Source: Paracoccaceae bacterium | GTDB taxonomy: Bacteria > Pseudomonadota > Alphaproteobacteria > Rhodobacterales > Rhodobacteraceae | Reading direction: 5' to 3' | Length of the DNA: 38,382 bases | NCBI GenBank assembly: GCA_022448245.1 | Contig: JAKVCO010000030.1 | Span: 1-38,382 of the forward strand | Shown: positions 27,530 through 36,147 of the stretch, piece by piece | Layout: every line of letters begins with the position of its first letter | Numbering within the stretch: position 1 is the stretch's first letter | Translations under genes and position numbers: made by a program | Notes under the pieces: generated by a model | What the model saw: the letters and a program-made list of their open reading frames with translations, nothing else | Databases searched by the model: none | Told to the model about the DNA's origin: nothing

Positions 27530-28780
27530 ATGACTATCAAAAATACACTCAAAGCTTCGGTCGCGGTGCTTGCACTGTCCTCCGCCGCGGCACATGCCGA
27601 AGGCGTGGAAGTTCTGCATTGGTGGACGTCCGGCGGCGAAGCTGCGGCGCTGAACGTTCTCAAGGGCGACCTTGAAGGCCAGGGCATCGACTGGACCGAT
27701 ATGCCCGTGGCAGGTGGTGGCGGCTCCGACGCCATGACCGTTCTGCGCGCACGCGTCACTGCGGGTGACCCGCCTACCGCCGTCCAGATGCTGGGCTTTG
27801 CCATTCAGGACTGGGCCGCTGAAGGCGCGCTGGCAGACCTCAACGGCCTCGCCGCCGAGCAGAAGTGGGACGACGTTGTTCCCGCTGCTCTCCAGAACTT
27901 CTCCAAGCATGACGGCTCCTGGGTTTCGGCCCCGGTGAACGTGCACTCCACGAACTGGGTCTGGGCAAACTCGGCCATCATGGCAGAGCTCGACCTCGAG
28001 CAGCCCGGCTCCTGGGACGAGTTCGTTGCCGCCATGGAAGCGGCACAGGCAGCGGGCTACGTGGCCCTCGCCCACGGTGGTCAAGCTTGGCAGGAAGCGA
28101 CCGTGTTTGACTCCATCGCCATGGGCGTTGGCGGCCCTGAGTTCTATCAGGCAGCCTTCGTTGACCTCGACCCTGAAGCCCTCGGTGGCGCTCAGATGGT
28201 TGAGGCGTTCCAGCGCATGGAAACGCTGCGCGGCTTCGTGGACGACAACTTCTCCGGCCGCGACTGGAACTTGGCATCCGCAATGGTCGTGAATGGCGAA
28301 GCGCTGTTCCAGATCATGGGTGACTGGGCAAAGGGCGAATTCGTGAACGCGGGCCAAACCGCTGGCGAAGAGTTCCAGTGCTTCCGCGTGCCGGGCTCCG
28401 AAGGCACCGTGACGTTCAACTCCGACCAATTCGCGATGTTCAACGTGACCGACACCGCAGCGATGGACGCACAGGTCACCATGGCCTCCTCCGTCATGAG
28501 CCCCTCCTTCCAGGTGGCATTCAACACGGTGAAGGGTTCTGTGCCTGCACGTACCGACATCTCTGACGCAGAGTTCGACGCGTGCGGCAAGCTGGGCATG
28601 GCTCAGCTGGCGGACGCAGCGGCATCTGGCGGCCTCTTCGGTTCCATGGCTCACGGCCACGCCAACCCGCCTGCCGTGCAGAACGCGATGTATGACGTCA
28701 TCACCGCGCACTTCAACGGTGAGTACGACGCCGAAACCGCAGCTGCCGAAATGGTGACTGCAGTCGAGCTGGCTCAGTAA
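27530..28780 (+). CDS. Sugar-type ABC transporter solute-binding protein
   Basis: The 416-residue protein has a Sec signal peptide (MTIKNTLKASVAVLALSSAA with AHA-EG cleavage near residue 23) and belongs to the COG1653 carbohydrate solute-binding family. Its mature N-terminus VEVLHWWTSGGEAAALNVLK and the middle part KHDGSWVSAPVNVHSTNWVW resemble the glucose/mannose-type (GtsA-like) binding proteins of Pseudomonas and Thermus. GGGAGG lies 6 bases upstream of ATG. It is first in the transporter operon, followed by a strong hairpin and then the permeases. Given the oxidoreductases downstream, the ligand may be a sugar derivative or cyclic polyol rather than glucose. Confidence 0.9.
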   Translation: MTIKNTLKASVAVLALSSAAAHAEGVEVLHWWTSGGEAAALNVLKGDLEGQGIDWTDMPVAGGGGSDAMTVLRARVTAGDPPTAVQMLGFAIQDWAAEGALADLNGLAAEQKWDDVVPAALQNFSKHDGSWVSAPVNVHSTNWVWANSAIMAELDLEQPGSWDEFVAAMEAAQAAGYVALAHGGQAWQEATVFDSIAMGVGGPEFYQAAFVDLDPEALGGAQMVEAFQRMETLRGFVDDNFSGRDWNLASAMVVNGEALFQIMGDWAKGEFVNAGQTAGEEFQCFRVPGSEGTVTFNSDQFAMFNVTDTAAMDAQVTMASSVMSPSFQVAFNTVKGSVPARTDISDAEFDACGKLGMAQLADAAASGGLFGSMAHGHANPPAVQNAMYDVITAHFNGEYDAETAAAEMVTAVELAQ

Positions 28781-28792
28781 TCGAGCCATCTT

Positions 28793-28822
28793 GCTGGCGC
28801 GCCCCTCACGCGGCGCGCCAGC
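28793..28822 (+). promoter_or_regulatory. Intercistronic hairpin after the binding-protein gene
   Basis: GCTGGCGCGCC and GGCGCGCCAGC form a perfect 11-bp, very GC-rich stem with an 8-base loop, starting 13 bases after the binding-protein stop and ending 40 bases before the first permease. No T-tract follows. Hairpins at this place in ABC operons stabilise the 5' mRNA or partly attenuate transcription, giving more binding protein than permease. Confidence 0.75.
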
Positions 28823-28862
28823 ATCAATTCCCAGATTTTCCCGAGACCAGGAGACCGGACCA

Positions 28863-29756
28863 ATGGCCCGCGCCGCATCCGTTGATATGCGCACCCGTAT
28901 GCAGGAACTCCTGCCGAAGATCGTGCTCGCGCCGTCCTTCGCGCTCGTTCTCCTCTTCGTCTACGGCTTCATCGCTTTCACGATCTACCTGAGCTTCACC
29001 GACAGTCGCATGTTGCCCAGCTACGGTTGGGAGGGGTGGACGAACTACTCCAAGCTCTTCCGTATCCGCGAGTGGGATACGGCGATCACGAACCTGGCGA
29101 TCTTTGCATCGCTCTACATCGTGATTTGCACGATTATTGGCCTGATGCTCGCGATCTTCCTTGATCAGAAGATCCGCGGTGAGGGCCTCCTGCGCCCTAT
29201 CTTCCTCTACCCGATGGCCCTGTCATTTATCGTGACCGGGACCGCGTGGAAATGGTTCCTCGATCCCGGCATTGGCATCGAGAACACCATGCATCTGTGG
29301 GGCTGGGAGAGCTTCGAGTTCGGCTGGATCAAAGACCGCAACATGGCGATCTACACCATCGTCATCGCCGCCGTCTGGCAGAGCTCGGGCTTCGTGATGG
29401 CCATGTTCCTCGCGGGCCTGCGTGGGATCGACAACGAGATCCTCAAGGCCGCGCAGATGGACGGCGCCTCGAATTGGCAGCTTTATCGTCGGATCATCAT
29501 TCCGCTTTTGCGCCCCGCCTTCCTGTCAGCCTTCGTGATCTTGAGCCACCTGGCCATCAAATCCTACGACCTTGTCATCGCGCTGACAGGCGGGGGACCC
29601 GGCAACGCGACGGCGGTGCCCGCCACCTTCATGTATTCCTACACCTTCACGCGAAATCAGATGGGCATCGGCGCCGCGTCGGCCGTGATCATGCTGATGA
29701 CAATTGCGGCGATCATGGTTCCTTATCTCTACGCTGAACTCCGGGAGAAGAAATAA
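28863..29756 (+). CDS. ABC transporter permease 1 (sugar type, COG1175)
   Basis: The 297-residue inner-membrane protein has about six hydrophobic segments and the cytoplasmic EAA loop EILKAAQMDGASNWQLYRRI followed by IIPLLRP, which contacts the ATPase. It belongs to the MalF/UgpA group of CUT1 carbohydrate permeases. The start at 28863 (MARAASVDMRTRMQE) has AGGAG 9 bases upstream; a longer frame to 28791 has no support. Its stop overlaps the next start by one base (TAATG). With permease 2 it forms the membrane channel for the solute delivered by the upstream binding protein. Confidence 0.92.
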   Translation: MARAASVDMRTRMQELLPKIVLAPSFALVLLFVYGFIAFTIYLSFTDSRMLPSYGWEGWTNYSKLFRIREWDTAITNLAIFASLYIVICTIIGLMLAIFLDQKIRGEGLLRPIFLYPMALSFIVTGTAWKWFLDPGIGIENTMHLWGWESFEFGWIKDRNMAIYTIVIAAVWQSSGFVMAMFLAGLRGIDNEILKAAQMDGASNWQLYRRIIIPLLRPAFLSAFVILSHLAIKSYDLVIALTGGGPGNATAVPATFMYSYTFTRNQMGIGAASAVIMLMTIAAIMVPYLYAELREKK

Positions 29757-30637
29757 TGTCTGTCGCCTCCCAAGATAACGCCGCATCCGTCGGCCGCGTG
29801 GGTCGGACGTTCGTCTACCTGACGCTTCTTCTCTTCGCCCTTTTCTACCTTCTGCCGTTCTTCATCATGCTCGTGAACTCGTTGAAGCCACTGGGGGAGA
29901 TCACCGGCGGCAACATGATCGCCCTGCCCCAGGACTGGACGATCGCGCCTTGGCTGTCGGCCTGGTCGACGGCCCAGATCGGGGTCGAACCCACCGGCCT
30001 GAAACCCTACTTCTGGAACTCCATCCGGATGGTCGTGCCCGCCGTGGTCATCTGCACCATGATCGGCGCGCTGAACGGCTACGTCCTGACCAAGTGGCGC
30101 TTCCGCGGGGATACGATCGTCTTCGGGCTGATGCTCTTTTCCTGCTTCATCCCGTTCCAGATCGTGCTCATCCCCATGGCCCGTATCTTGGGCATTCTGG
30201 AGATCAGCGGCACCACTGCGGGCCTCGTCCTCGTGCATGTGGTCTACGGCATCGGCTTTGCCACGCTCTACTACCGCAACTACTACGCGGCCTTCCCGAC
30301 CGAGCTTGTGCGCGCAGCCCAGATCGACGGCGCAGGCTTCTTCCAGATCTTCTACCGGATTCTCCTGCCCTCTTCGGGGCCGATCACGGTGGTCTGCGTC
30401 ATCTGGCTCTTCACCAATATCTGGAACGACTTCCTCTTTGGCGCCTCGTTCGCCTCAGGTGACGCCGCACCGATGACGGTGGCGCTGAACAACCTCGTCA
30501 ACTCCTCAACAGGTGTGCGGGAATACAACGTCCACTTCGCTGGCGCGATCCTCGCTGCCCTGCCTACACTGCTCGTCTACATCGTTGCCGGGCGCTTCTT
30601 CGTCCGCGGCCTGATGGCCGGCTCCGTGAAAGGATAA
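29756..30637 (+). CDS. ABC transporter permease 2 (sugar type, COG0395)
   Basis: The 293-residue protein is the MalG/UgpE-type partner permease, with six membrane segments and the EAA loop ELVRAAQIDGAGFFQIFYRI followed by LLPSSGP. The start codon shares its A with the previous stop (TAATG), so translation is coupled. It lies 4 bases before the ATPase gene. The pair of unlike permeases and the single ATPase are typical of CUT1 carbohydrate importers. Confidence 0.92.
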   Translation: MSVASQDNAASVGRVGRTFVYLTLLLFALFYLLPFFIMLVNSLKPLGEITGGNMIALPQDWTIAPWLSAWSTAQIGVEPTGLKPYFWNSIRMVVPAVVICTMIGALNGYVLTKWRFRGDTIVFGLMLFSCFIPFQIVLIPMARILGILEISGTTAGLVLVHVVYGIGFATLYYRNYYAAFPTELVRAAQIDGAGFFQIFYRILLPSSGPITVVCVIWLFTNIWNDFLFGASFASGDAAPMTVALNNLVNSSTGVREYNVHFAGAILAALPTLLVYIVAGRFFVRGLMAGSVKG

Positions 30638-30641
30638 TCCA

Positions 30642-31754
30642 ATGGGTTTTCTCGACATCAACAACGTCACTAAATCCTACGGGGCCGTCGAAGTCCTTCA
30701 TAAGGTGGATATCAACGTCGAAGAGGGCGAGTTCCTCGTCCTCGTGGGTCCCTCGGGCTGCGGCAAGTCCACGCTTCTGAACATGATCGCGGGGCTCGAG
30801 GGTATCACCAGCGGTGAGATCTCGATCAAGGATCGGGTGATGAACGGGGTCCACCCGTCCAAGCGCAACATCGCGATGGTGTTCCAAAGCTACGCACTCT
30901 ACCCCAACATGTCGGTGGGCAAGAACATCACCTTCGGGCTTGAGATGCATGGCACCCCGAAGGAGGAGCGTGAGAAGGCACTGAAAGACGTGGCCTCTCT
31001 CCTGCAGATCGATCACCTGCTCGATCGCAAGCCCGGTCAGCTGTCGGGCGGGCAGCGTCAGCGCGTCGCCATGGGGCGTGCCCTCGTGCGCGACCCCGAT
31101 GTCTTCCTCTTTGACGAGCCTCTGTCGAACCTCGACGCCAAGCTGCGCGTCGACATGCGGACCGAGATCAAGAAGCTCCATCAGAACCTAAAGACGACCG
31201 TGGTTTACGTGACCCATGACCAGATCGAGGCGATGACGCTCTCCACCCGGATCGCGGTGATGTATGATGGCTATGTCCAGCAGCTCGGCACCCCGAAGGA
31301 GATCTATGACACGCCCGAGAACGTGTTCGTGGCCACCTTCATGGGATCGCCTGCAATGAACGTGATGCCCGCCACGGTCGAGATGATCGAGGGGGCGCCG
31401 CACGCCAAGATCTCCGATTCCGAGGGCAACCACGTCACCCTCGCCTTCGCGCAGGACAACCTTGCCGACTGGGCCGGGAAAGAGATCCTCCTGGGCATCC
31501 GTCCCGAGGCGATCACCGATCCCGAAGCTGCCGACCGCGACAGCAACCGCATCGAGAAACTCGCTAACCGCGTGGGCGTGACGGAGCCTTCGGGCGCAGA
31601 CACCTTCGTGACCATGACGCTCGGCGGCAAGGACATCATCGCGCGCATGCGTGCCGACACCACTGTCGCCGCAGGCGAGATGTTCGACTTTGCGGTGAAC
31701 ATGGAAAAGGCCGTGGCCTTCGACCCCAAGACCGAGGCGCGCATCAAGCCGTAA
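30642..31754 (+). CDS. ABC transporter ATPase (UgpC/MsmK/GtsD type)
   Basis: The 370-residue protein has Walker A GPSGCGKST near residues 38-46, the signature LSGGQRQRV, Walker B VFLFDEP, and the D-loop SNLDAKLR, followed by the His switch THDQIEAM. A C-terminal TOBE/OB domain (from about residue 235; GIRPEAI) identifies the CUT1 class, in which this region binds regulatory partners. It energises import through the two preceding permeases. Only 4 bases separate it from the GMC oxidoreductase gene, so transport and catabolism share a transcript. Confidence 0.94.
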   Translation: MGFLDINNVTKSYGAVEVLHKVDINVEEGEFLVLVGPSGCGKSTLLNMIAGLEGITSGEISIKDRVMNGVHPSKRNIAMVFQSYALYPNMSVGKNITFGLEMHGTPKEEREKALKDVASLLQIDHLLDRKPGQLSGGQRQRVAMGRALVRDPDVFLFDEPLSNLDAKLRVDMRTEIKKLHQNLKTTVVYVTHDQIEAMTLSTRIAVMYDGYVQQLGTPKEIYDTPENVFVATFMGSPAMNVMPATVEMIEGAPHAKISDSEGNHVTLAFAQDNLADWAGKEILLGIRPEAITDPEAADRDSNRIEKLANRVGVTEPSGADTFVTMTLGGKDIIARMRADTTVAAGEMFDFAVNMEKAVAFDPKTEARIKP

Positions 31755-31758
31755 CCTC

Positions 31759-33255
31759 ATGAGCGAGTGGGATGTCATCATCATCGGCTCTGGCATGGGT
31801 GGGGCAACCTTGGCTTCGGCCCTTGCCCCTTCCGGCGCGCGGGTCCTGATCCTGGAACGGGGGGAGCGTCTGGCCCCCTCGCCCAAGGATCGCGACGCCG
31901 ATGCGATCTTTCGCACAGGGCATTTCCGCGATGATGAGATGTGGCTCGATGGCAGCGACACCGCCTTTAGCGCTGGCAATTATTACATGGTCGGCGGCAA
32001 CTCGAAGTTCTACGGTGCCGCATTGATCCGCTACCGAGAGGAAGACTTTTCGCCCCTGCGCCACGCAGGCGGCACGACGCGCGGTTGGCCCCTGAGCTAC
32101 GAGACCCTGGAGCCCTTCTACGGCGAGGCTGAGCAGCTCTATGCTGTGCGCGGCAAAGCGGGGGATGATCCGACGGAGCCTGCGCGTTCCTCAGCCTATC
32201 CCGAAGCTGCCGTGCCGCATGAGGCTGAGATCACCCGGCTTGAGACGTCTCTGCGTTCCCAAGGCCTGAACCCCTCCTCCATTCCCCTTGGCGTGGATCT
32301 GGAGCGATGGCTTCAGGCCGGTAAGGATGCCTGGGACGGTCATCCCAACACCTGCGGCGGCAAGACCGACGGGGAGACCGCGATTGATGCGGCTCTCAAG
32401 CACCCGAACGTCACGCTGAAAACCGGCACCCGCGTTGAGCGCATTCTCTCCGACGACACAGGCCAGATCACGGGTGTGGACACAAGCGGCCCTGAAGGCG
32501 ACGCGCGCCTCACCGCCCGAACCTACGCCTTGGCCGCGGGCGCGGTGCAATCAGCCGCACTGTTGCTGCGGTCTGCGAGTGACGCGTTTCCGGGAGGCCT
32601 TGCCAACCGCTCCGACCAAGTGGGGCGGAACTTCATGAACCACAATTGCTCCGCCGTACTGGCGCTGCATCCGTTCCGCCGCAACCGAGCGATCTATCAA
32701 AAGACGCTGATGTTGAACGATTTTTATCTGCGTGGCGGACCGAGAGGCACCCCGCTGGGCAATATCCAAATGCTGGGCAAGATCACGGGGCCAATCCTGA
32801 AAGCCACCACGGGCCTCCCCCGCACTGTGGCCAATTGGATCGCGGCGCGGTCGCTTGATGTCTACGCAATGTCCGAGGATCTGCCGAACCCGGAGAGCCG
32901 TGTGACGCTCGCCGGGGATCAAATCCGCCTCGATTGGAAGCGCTCGAATTGGGAGACGCATGAGGCGCTCGTGGCCAAGCTAAAGTCCGTGCTGCGCCGT
33001 GCCGGCTACGCCATCGTGCTCAGCAAAGCTTTCGATCGCCGCACGCCGTCGCACCAATGCGGCACCGCGCGCATGGGCGACGATCCTGCGAGCAGCGTCA
33101 CCGACACCTTTGGGCGCTGCCATGACCATCCGAACCTCTTCATCACCGATGCCTCTGTGCTACCGACCTCTGCCGCAGTGAACCCGGCGCTCACCATCGC
33201 CGCATTGGCGCTGCGCACCGGCCAGCACATCCTTCAGGAGCCCGCCTATGGATAG
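31759..33255 (+). CDS. GMC-family FAD-dependent oxidoreductase 1 (sugar-oxidoreductase-like)
   Basis: The 498-residue flavoenzyme has the N-terminal FAD motif DVIIIGSGMGGATLASALAP and the ILERGE dinucleotide-binding Glu near residue 34. MVGGNSKFYGAALIRYREED follows the pattern of pyranose-oxidase-like GMC members. The C-terminal GMC_C region has HQCGTARMG and NPALTIAALALR, supplying the His/Asn active pair. Such enzymes oxidise ring hydroxyls of sugars or glycosides, but substrate is unknown here. No signal peptide is visible, so it would act in the cytoplasm and pass electrons to an unknown acceptor. It overlaps the next GMC gene by 8 bases. Confidence 0.88.
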   Translation: MSEWDVIIIGSGMGGATLASALAPSGARVLILERGERLAPSPKDRDADAIFRTGHFRDDEMWLDGSDTAFSAGNYYMVGGNSKFYGAALIRYREEDFSPLRHAGGTTRGWPLSYETLEPFYGEAEQLYAVRGKAGDDPTEPARSSAYPEAAVPHEAEITRLETSLRSQGLNPSSIPLGVDLERWLQAGKDAWDGHPNTCGGKTDGETAIDAALKHPNVTLKTGTRVERILSDDTGQITGVDTSGPEGDARLTARTYALAAGAVQSAALLLRSASDAFPGGLANRSDQVGRNFMNHNCSAVLALHPFRRNRAIYQKTLMLNDFYLRGGPRGTPLGNIQMLGKITGPILKATTGLPRTVANWIAARSLDVYAMSEDLPNPESRVTLAGDQIRLDWKRSNWETHEALVAKLKSVLRRAGYAIVLSKAFDRRTPSHQCGTARMGDDPASSVTDTFGRCHDHPNLFITDASVLPTSAAVNPALTIAALALRTGQHILQEPAYG

Positions 33256-34825
33256 TTTTGATTTCATCATCATCGGTGCCGGCGCCGCGGGATCGGCGCT
33301 TGCCGCGCGGCTCACAGAAAACCCGGACATGCAGGTTCTGCTGCTTGAAGCAGGCGGCCGCGACCGTCACCCGTTTTACCATCTGCCCGCAGGTTTTGCG
33401 AAGATGACCAAGGGCATCGGTTCGTGGGGTTGGGACACGACGCCGCAAAAGCACATGCAAAACAAAGTCTTCCGCTACACTCAGGCCAAGGTCATTGGGG
33501 GCGGCTCGGCCATCAACGCGCAGATCTATACGCGCGGCAACGCGCAGGACTACGACGATTGGCGCCAGATGGGCTGCGAGGGTTGGGGCTACGACGACGT
33601 CCTCCCCTACTTCCGCCGATCCGAGGATAACGACACCTACAACAACGAATACCACGGCCAAGGCGGGCCACTGGGCGTGAGCCAACCCTCCGCGCCCCTG
33701 CCTATCTGCGAGGCCTATTTCGATGCCGCCAAAGAGATCGGCATCCCCCGCAATATGGACATCAACGGCGAAAAGCAGGACGGCGTTTGCTACTACCAGC
33801 TTACCCAACGCAACGCGCGCCGTTCGTCGGCTGCCATGGCCTATATCGCGCCGAATGAGGGCCGCCCGAACCTGACTGTGCGCACAGGCGTTCAAGTCAA
33901 ACGCATCATCGTCGAGAAAGGCCGCGCCAAGGGTGTGGAGACGGCGGACGGCAAGCTGACGGCGCGCAATGAGGTCGTGCTGACCTCTGGCGCGATCGGC
34001 TCCCCACGGCTGCTGCAACTCTCGGGCATCGGACCTGCCGATGACCTCGCCGCGCTTGGGATCACGCCGGTCTATGATCAACCCAACGTGGGTGAGAACC
34101 TGCAAGATCACCTCGACCTTTACTGCATCACCGAGCTCTCCGGCCCCCACAGCTATGACCGCTATGCCAAGCCCCACTGGGCGGCCTGGGCGGCGCTGCA
34201 ATACGCTTTTACGCGCAAGGGGCCTGTGGCCTCATCGCTCTTTGAAACGGGGGGCTTCTGGTACGCCGATCCTTCGGCGCGCAGCCCTGACATCCAGTTC
34301 CACCTGGGCCTCGGTACGGGGATCGAGCACGGCGTGGCGGCGATGCCTGACGGTGGCGTGACGCTCAACAGCTGCTATTTGCGCCCACGTTCGCGCGGCA
34401 CCGTGCGCTTGCAATCAGCGGACCCCGCGAAAGCGCCGCTGATCGATCCGAATTACCTGCAGGACAGCCAGGATCGCGCGATGTCGATCCAAGGCCTCAA
34501 GATCACGCAAGAGATCATGGCCCAGGGTCCACTCAAGAAATACATCAAGGCCGAGCGTCTGCCTGGCCCCGACGTGAAAACGGATGAGGATTACTACAAC
34601 TTCATCTGCGAGCACTCGAAGACATCGCACCATTGCGCGGGCACCTGCCGCATGGGCCCCGACGACGCAGCCGTCGTCGACATCCGCCTGCGCTTCAACG
34701 GGATCGAGGGACTCCGCATCGCCGATAACTCGATCATGCCCACCGTGATCTCATCCAACACAAATGCAGCAGCCATCATGATCGGCGAGAAAGCCTCCGA
34801 CATGATCAAGGAGGAATACGCATGA
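33248..34825 (+). CDS. GMC-family FAD-dependent oxidoreductase 2 (choline/alcohol dehydrogenase-like)
   Basis: The 525-residue flavoenzyme starts DFIIIGAGAAGSALAARLTE and has the GMC signature KVIGGGSAINAQIYTRGN near residue 82-99. The C-terminal TSHHCAGTCRMG and SSNTNAAAIMIGEKASDMI hold the active-site His and Asn. It is close to the choline dehydrogenase/AlkJ branch and would oxidise a primary or secondary alcohol. It differs markedly from the preceding GMC protein, so the two are unlikely to be a recent duplication and more likely act on different steps. The start overlaps the previous gene by 8 bases, and the stop overlaps the Dabb gene by 4 (ATGA). Confidence 0.9.
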   Translation: MDSFDFIIIGAGAAGSALAARLTENPDMQVLLLEAGGRDRHPFYHLPAGFAKMTKGIGSWGWDTTPQKHMQNKVFRYTQAKVIGGGSAINAQIYTRGNAQDYDDWRQMGCEGWGYDDVLPYFRRSEDNDTYNNEYHGQGGPLGVSQPSAPLPICEAYFDAAKEIGIPRNMDINGEKQDGVCYYQLTQRNARRSSAAMAYIAPNEGRPNLTVRTGVQVKRIIVEKGRAKGVETADGKLTARNEVVLTSGAIGSPRLLQLSGIGPADDLAALGITPVYDQPNVGENLQDHLDLYCITELSGPHSYDRYAKPHWAAWAALQYAFTRKGPVASSLFETGGFWYADPSARSPDIQFHLGLGTGIEHGVAAMPDGGVTLNSCYLRPRSRGTVRLQSADPAKAPLIDPNYLQDSQDRAMSIQGLKITQEIMAQGPLKKYIKAERLPGPDVKTDEDYYNFICEHSKTSHHCAGTCRMGPDDAAVVDIRLRFNGIEGLRIADNSIMPTVISSNTNAAAIMIGEKASDMIKEEYA

Positions 34826-35130
34826 TCCGGCACATCGTTCTGGTAAAATTCAAACCCGACGTCAGCGAAGACACCATCGCACGCATCTTTGACGAGCTTC
34901 GCGAGATCAAGAACCACGTTGCAGGCGTGGGCGAGATCGTTGCCGGCCGCTCTGAGAGTCCTGAGCAGATCGAGCGTGGCTACATGCACGGCTTCACGGT
35001 GGACATGGAAAGCTGGGAGGCACTGCAAGCCTACCAGGACCATCCGGAGCACAAGAAGGTTGGCGGCCAACTGGTAGAAAACGCCATCGGCGGTATAGAT
35101 GGCATTCTTGTACTGGATATTGAGGCCTGA
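34822..35130 (+). CDS. Dabb (stress-responsive alpha/beta barrel) domain protein
   Basis: The 102-residue protein starts MIRHIVLVKFKPDVSEDTIA and has HGFTVDMESWEALQAYQDHP followed by EHKKV, the two core regions of the Dabb (PF07876) dimeric alpha-beta barrel. Members act in stress, as polyketide cyclases, or within catabolic operons with no known reaction. The ATGA overlap with GMC oxidoreductase 2 shows tight coupling, so it probably works on a product of the same pathway, for instance as an isomerase or cyclase. This is inference. Confidence 0.88.
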   Translation: MIRHIVLVKFKPDVSEDTIARIFDELREIKNHVAGVGEIVAGRSESPEQIERGYMHGFTVDMESWEALQAYQDHPEHKKVGGQLVENAIGGIDGILVLDIEA

Positions 35131-35132
35131 GC

Positions 35133-36131
35133 ATGGACCGCCGCCCCACCATCATCGACGTGGCCCGCCACTCCGGCGTGTCGAAATCGACGGTGAGCCT
35201 TGTGCTGCAAAACAGCCCGACGGTGAAGAAGGAGACGCGCGAGCAAGTGCGCGCCTCCATGGCGGCGATTGGATATGTCTATAATCGCGCGGCCGCGACG
35301 CTGCGCAGTGCCACGACGGGCCTCGTGGGCCTCGTCATCAACGATCTTCGCAACCCGTTCTTCGCGGAGTTCGCGACCTCAGTGCAAGAAGCGCTGTCCG
35401 AGCGGGGCTTTGCCGCCGTGGTGGCGAACACTGATGAGAGCATCGAGACCCAAGAGCAGGTCATCGGAGCCATGATCGAACACGGCGTGGCGGGCATCAT
35501 CGTCTCCCCAGCTTATGGTGAGGGCGACGGCGGCTTTGACGCGATCGCCCGTGCGGGCATCCCCACGATGCAGGTCTTGCGCCGCGTCGACGAGCGCGAC
35601 GACCAGTTCCCCTTTGCCTCGCCCGACTACCACGAAGGCAGTCGTTGCGCGGCCGCTCACCTGATCGAGGGCGGCGCCAAGCGCATCGCCTTTGCAGGCG
35701 GCCTTGCAGAAACCTCCGTCACCGCACGGCGCATGCAGGGCTATCTTGAGGTGCTCGAAGAGGCGGGCCTACCCAGCACCGTCCTGACCGGCCAATCCAC
35801 GCGGGCCTTCGGGCAAGAGCTTGCGGCCAAGCTCGACGCCGATATCGATGCCGTCATCTGCTTCAACGACCTTGTGGCGCTCGGCCTCCTATCAGGGTGC
35901 CACCAGATGGGCAGACCTGTCGGCAAAGACGGCCTGCGCATCGTGGGTTTCGACGACATCGAAGAATGCGCGCATGCGTGGCCGCCGCTTACGTCGATCC
36001 GCTGCGATATCGCCAATTTCGGCACCGAAATCGCCACAGCTCTCCTGCGCTGGATCGAAGACGGGTCTGCGCCAAAGCCTGAATGGCTCAGCCCTGTTTC
36101 GCTGACGCCGCGCACCTCATCCGCAACCTGA
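35133..36131 (+). CDS. LacI-family transcriptional regulator 2
   Basis: The 332-residue regulator has HTH TIIDVARHSGVSKSTVSLVL near residues 6-25, hinge YVYNRAAATLRS, and the effector core TGLVGLVINDLRNPFFAEFA. It differs clearly from the AglR-like repressor, so the cluster has two distinct LacI proteins. It begins 2 bases after the Dabb gene, inside the operon it could control, and is followed by the flavoprotein gene after 16 bases. It may bind the TGGAACGTTCCA pair upstream of block 1, which would connect the two blocks; this is inference. Confidence 0.9.
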   Translation: MDRRPTIIDVARHSGVSKSTVSLVLQNSPTVKKETREQVRASMAAIGYVYNRAAATLRSATTGLVGLVINDLRNPFFAEFATSVQEALSERGFAAVVANTDESIETQEQVIGAMIEHGVAGIIVSPAYGEGDGGFDAIARAGIPTMQVLRRVDERDDQFPFASPDYHEGSRCAAAHLIEGGAKRIAFAGGLAETSVTARRMQGYLEVLEEAGLPSTVLTGQSTRAFGQELAAKLDADIDAVICFNDLVALGLLSGCHQMGRPVGKDGLRIVGFDDIEECAHAWPPLTSIRCDIANFGTEIATALLRWIEDGSAPKPEWLSPVSLTPRTSSAT

Positions 36132-36147
36132 TATCGGAGCTTTTGCC

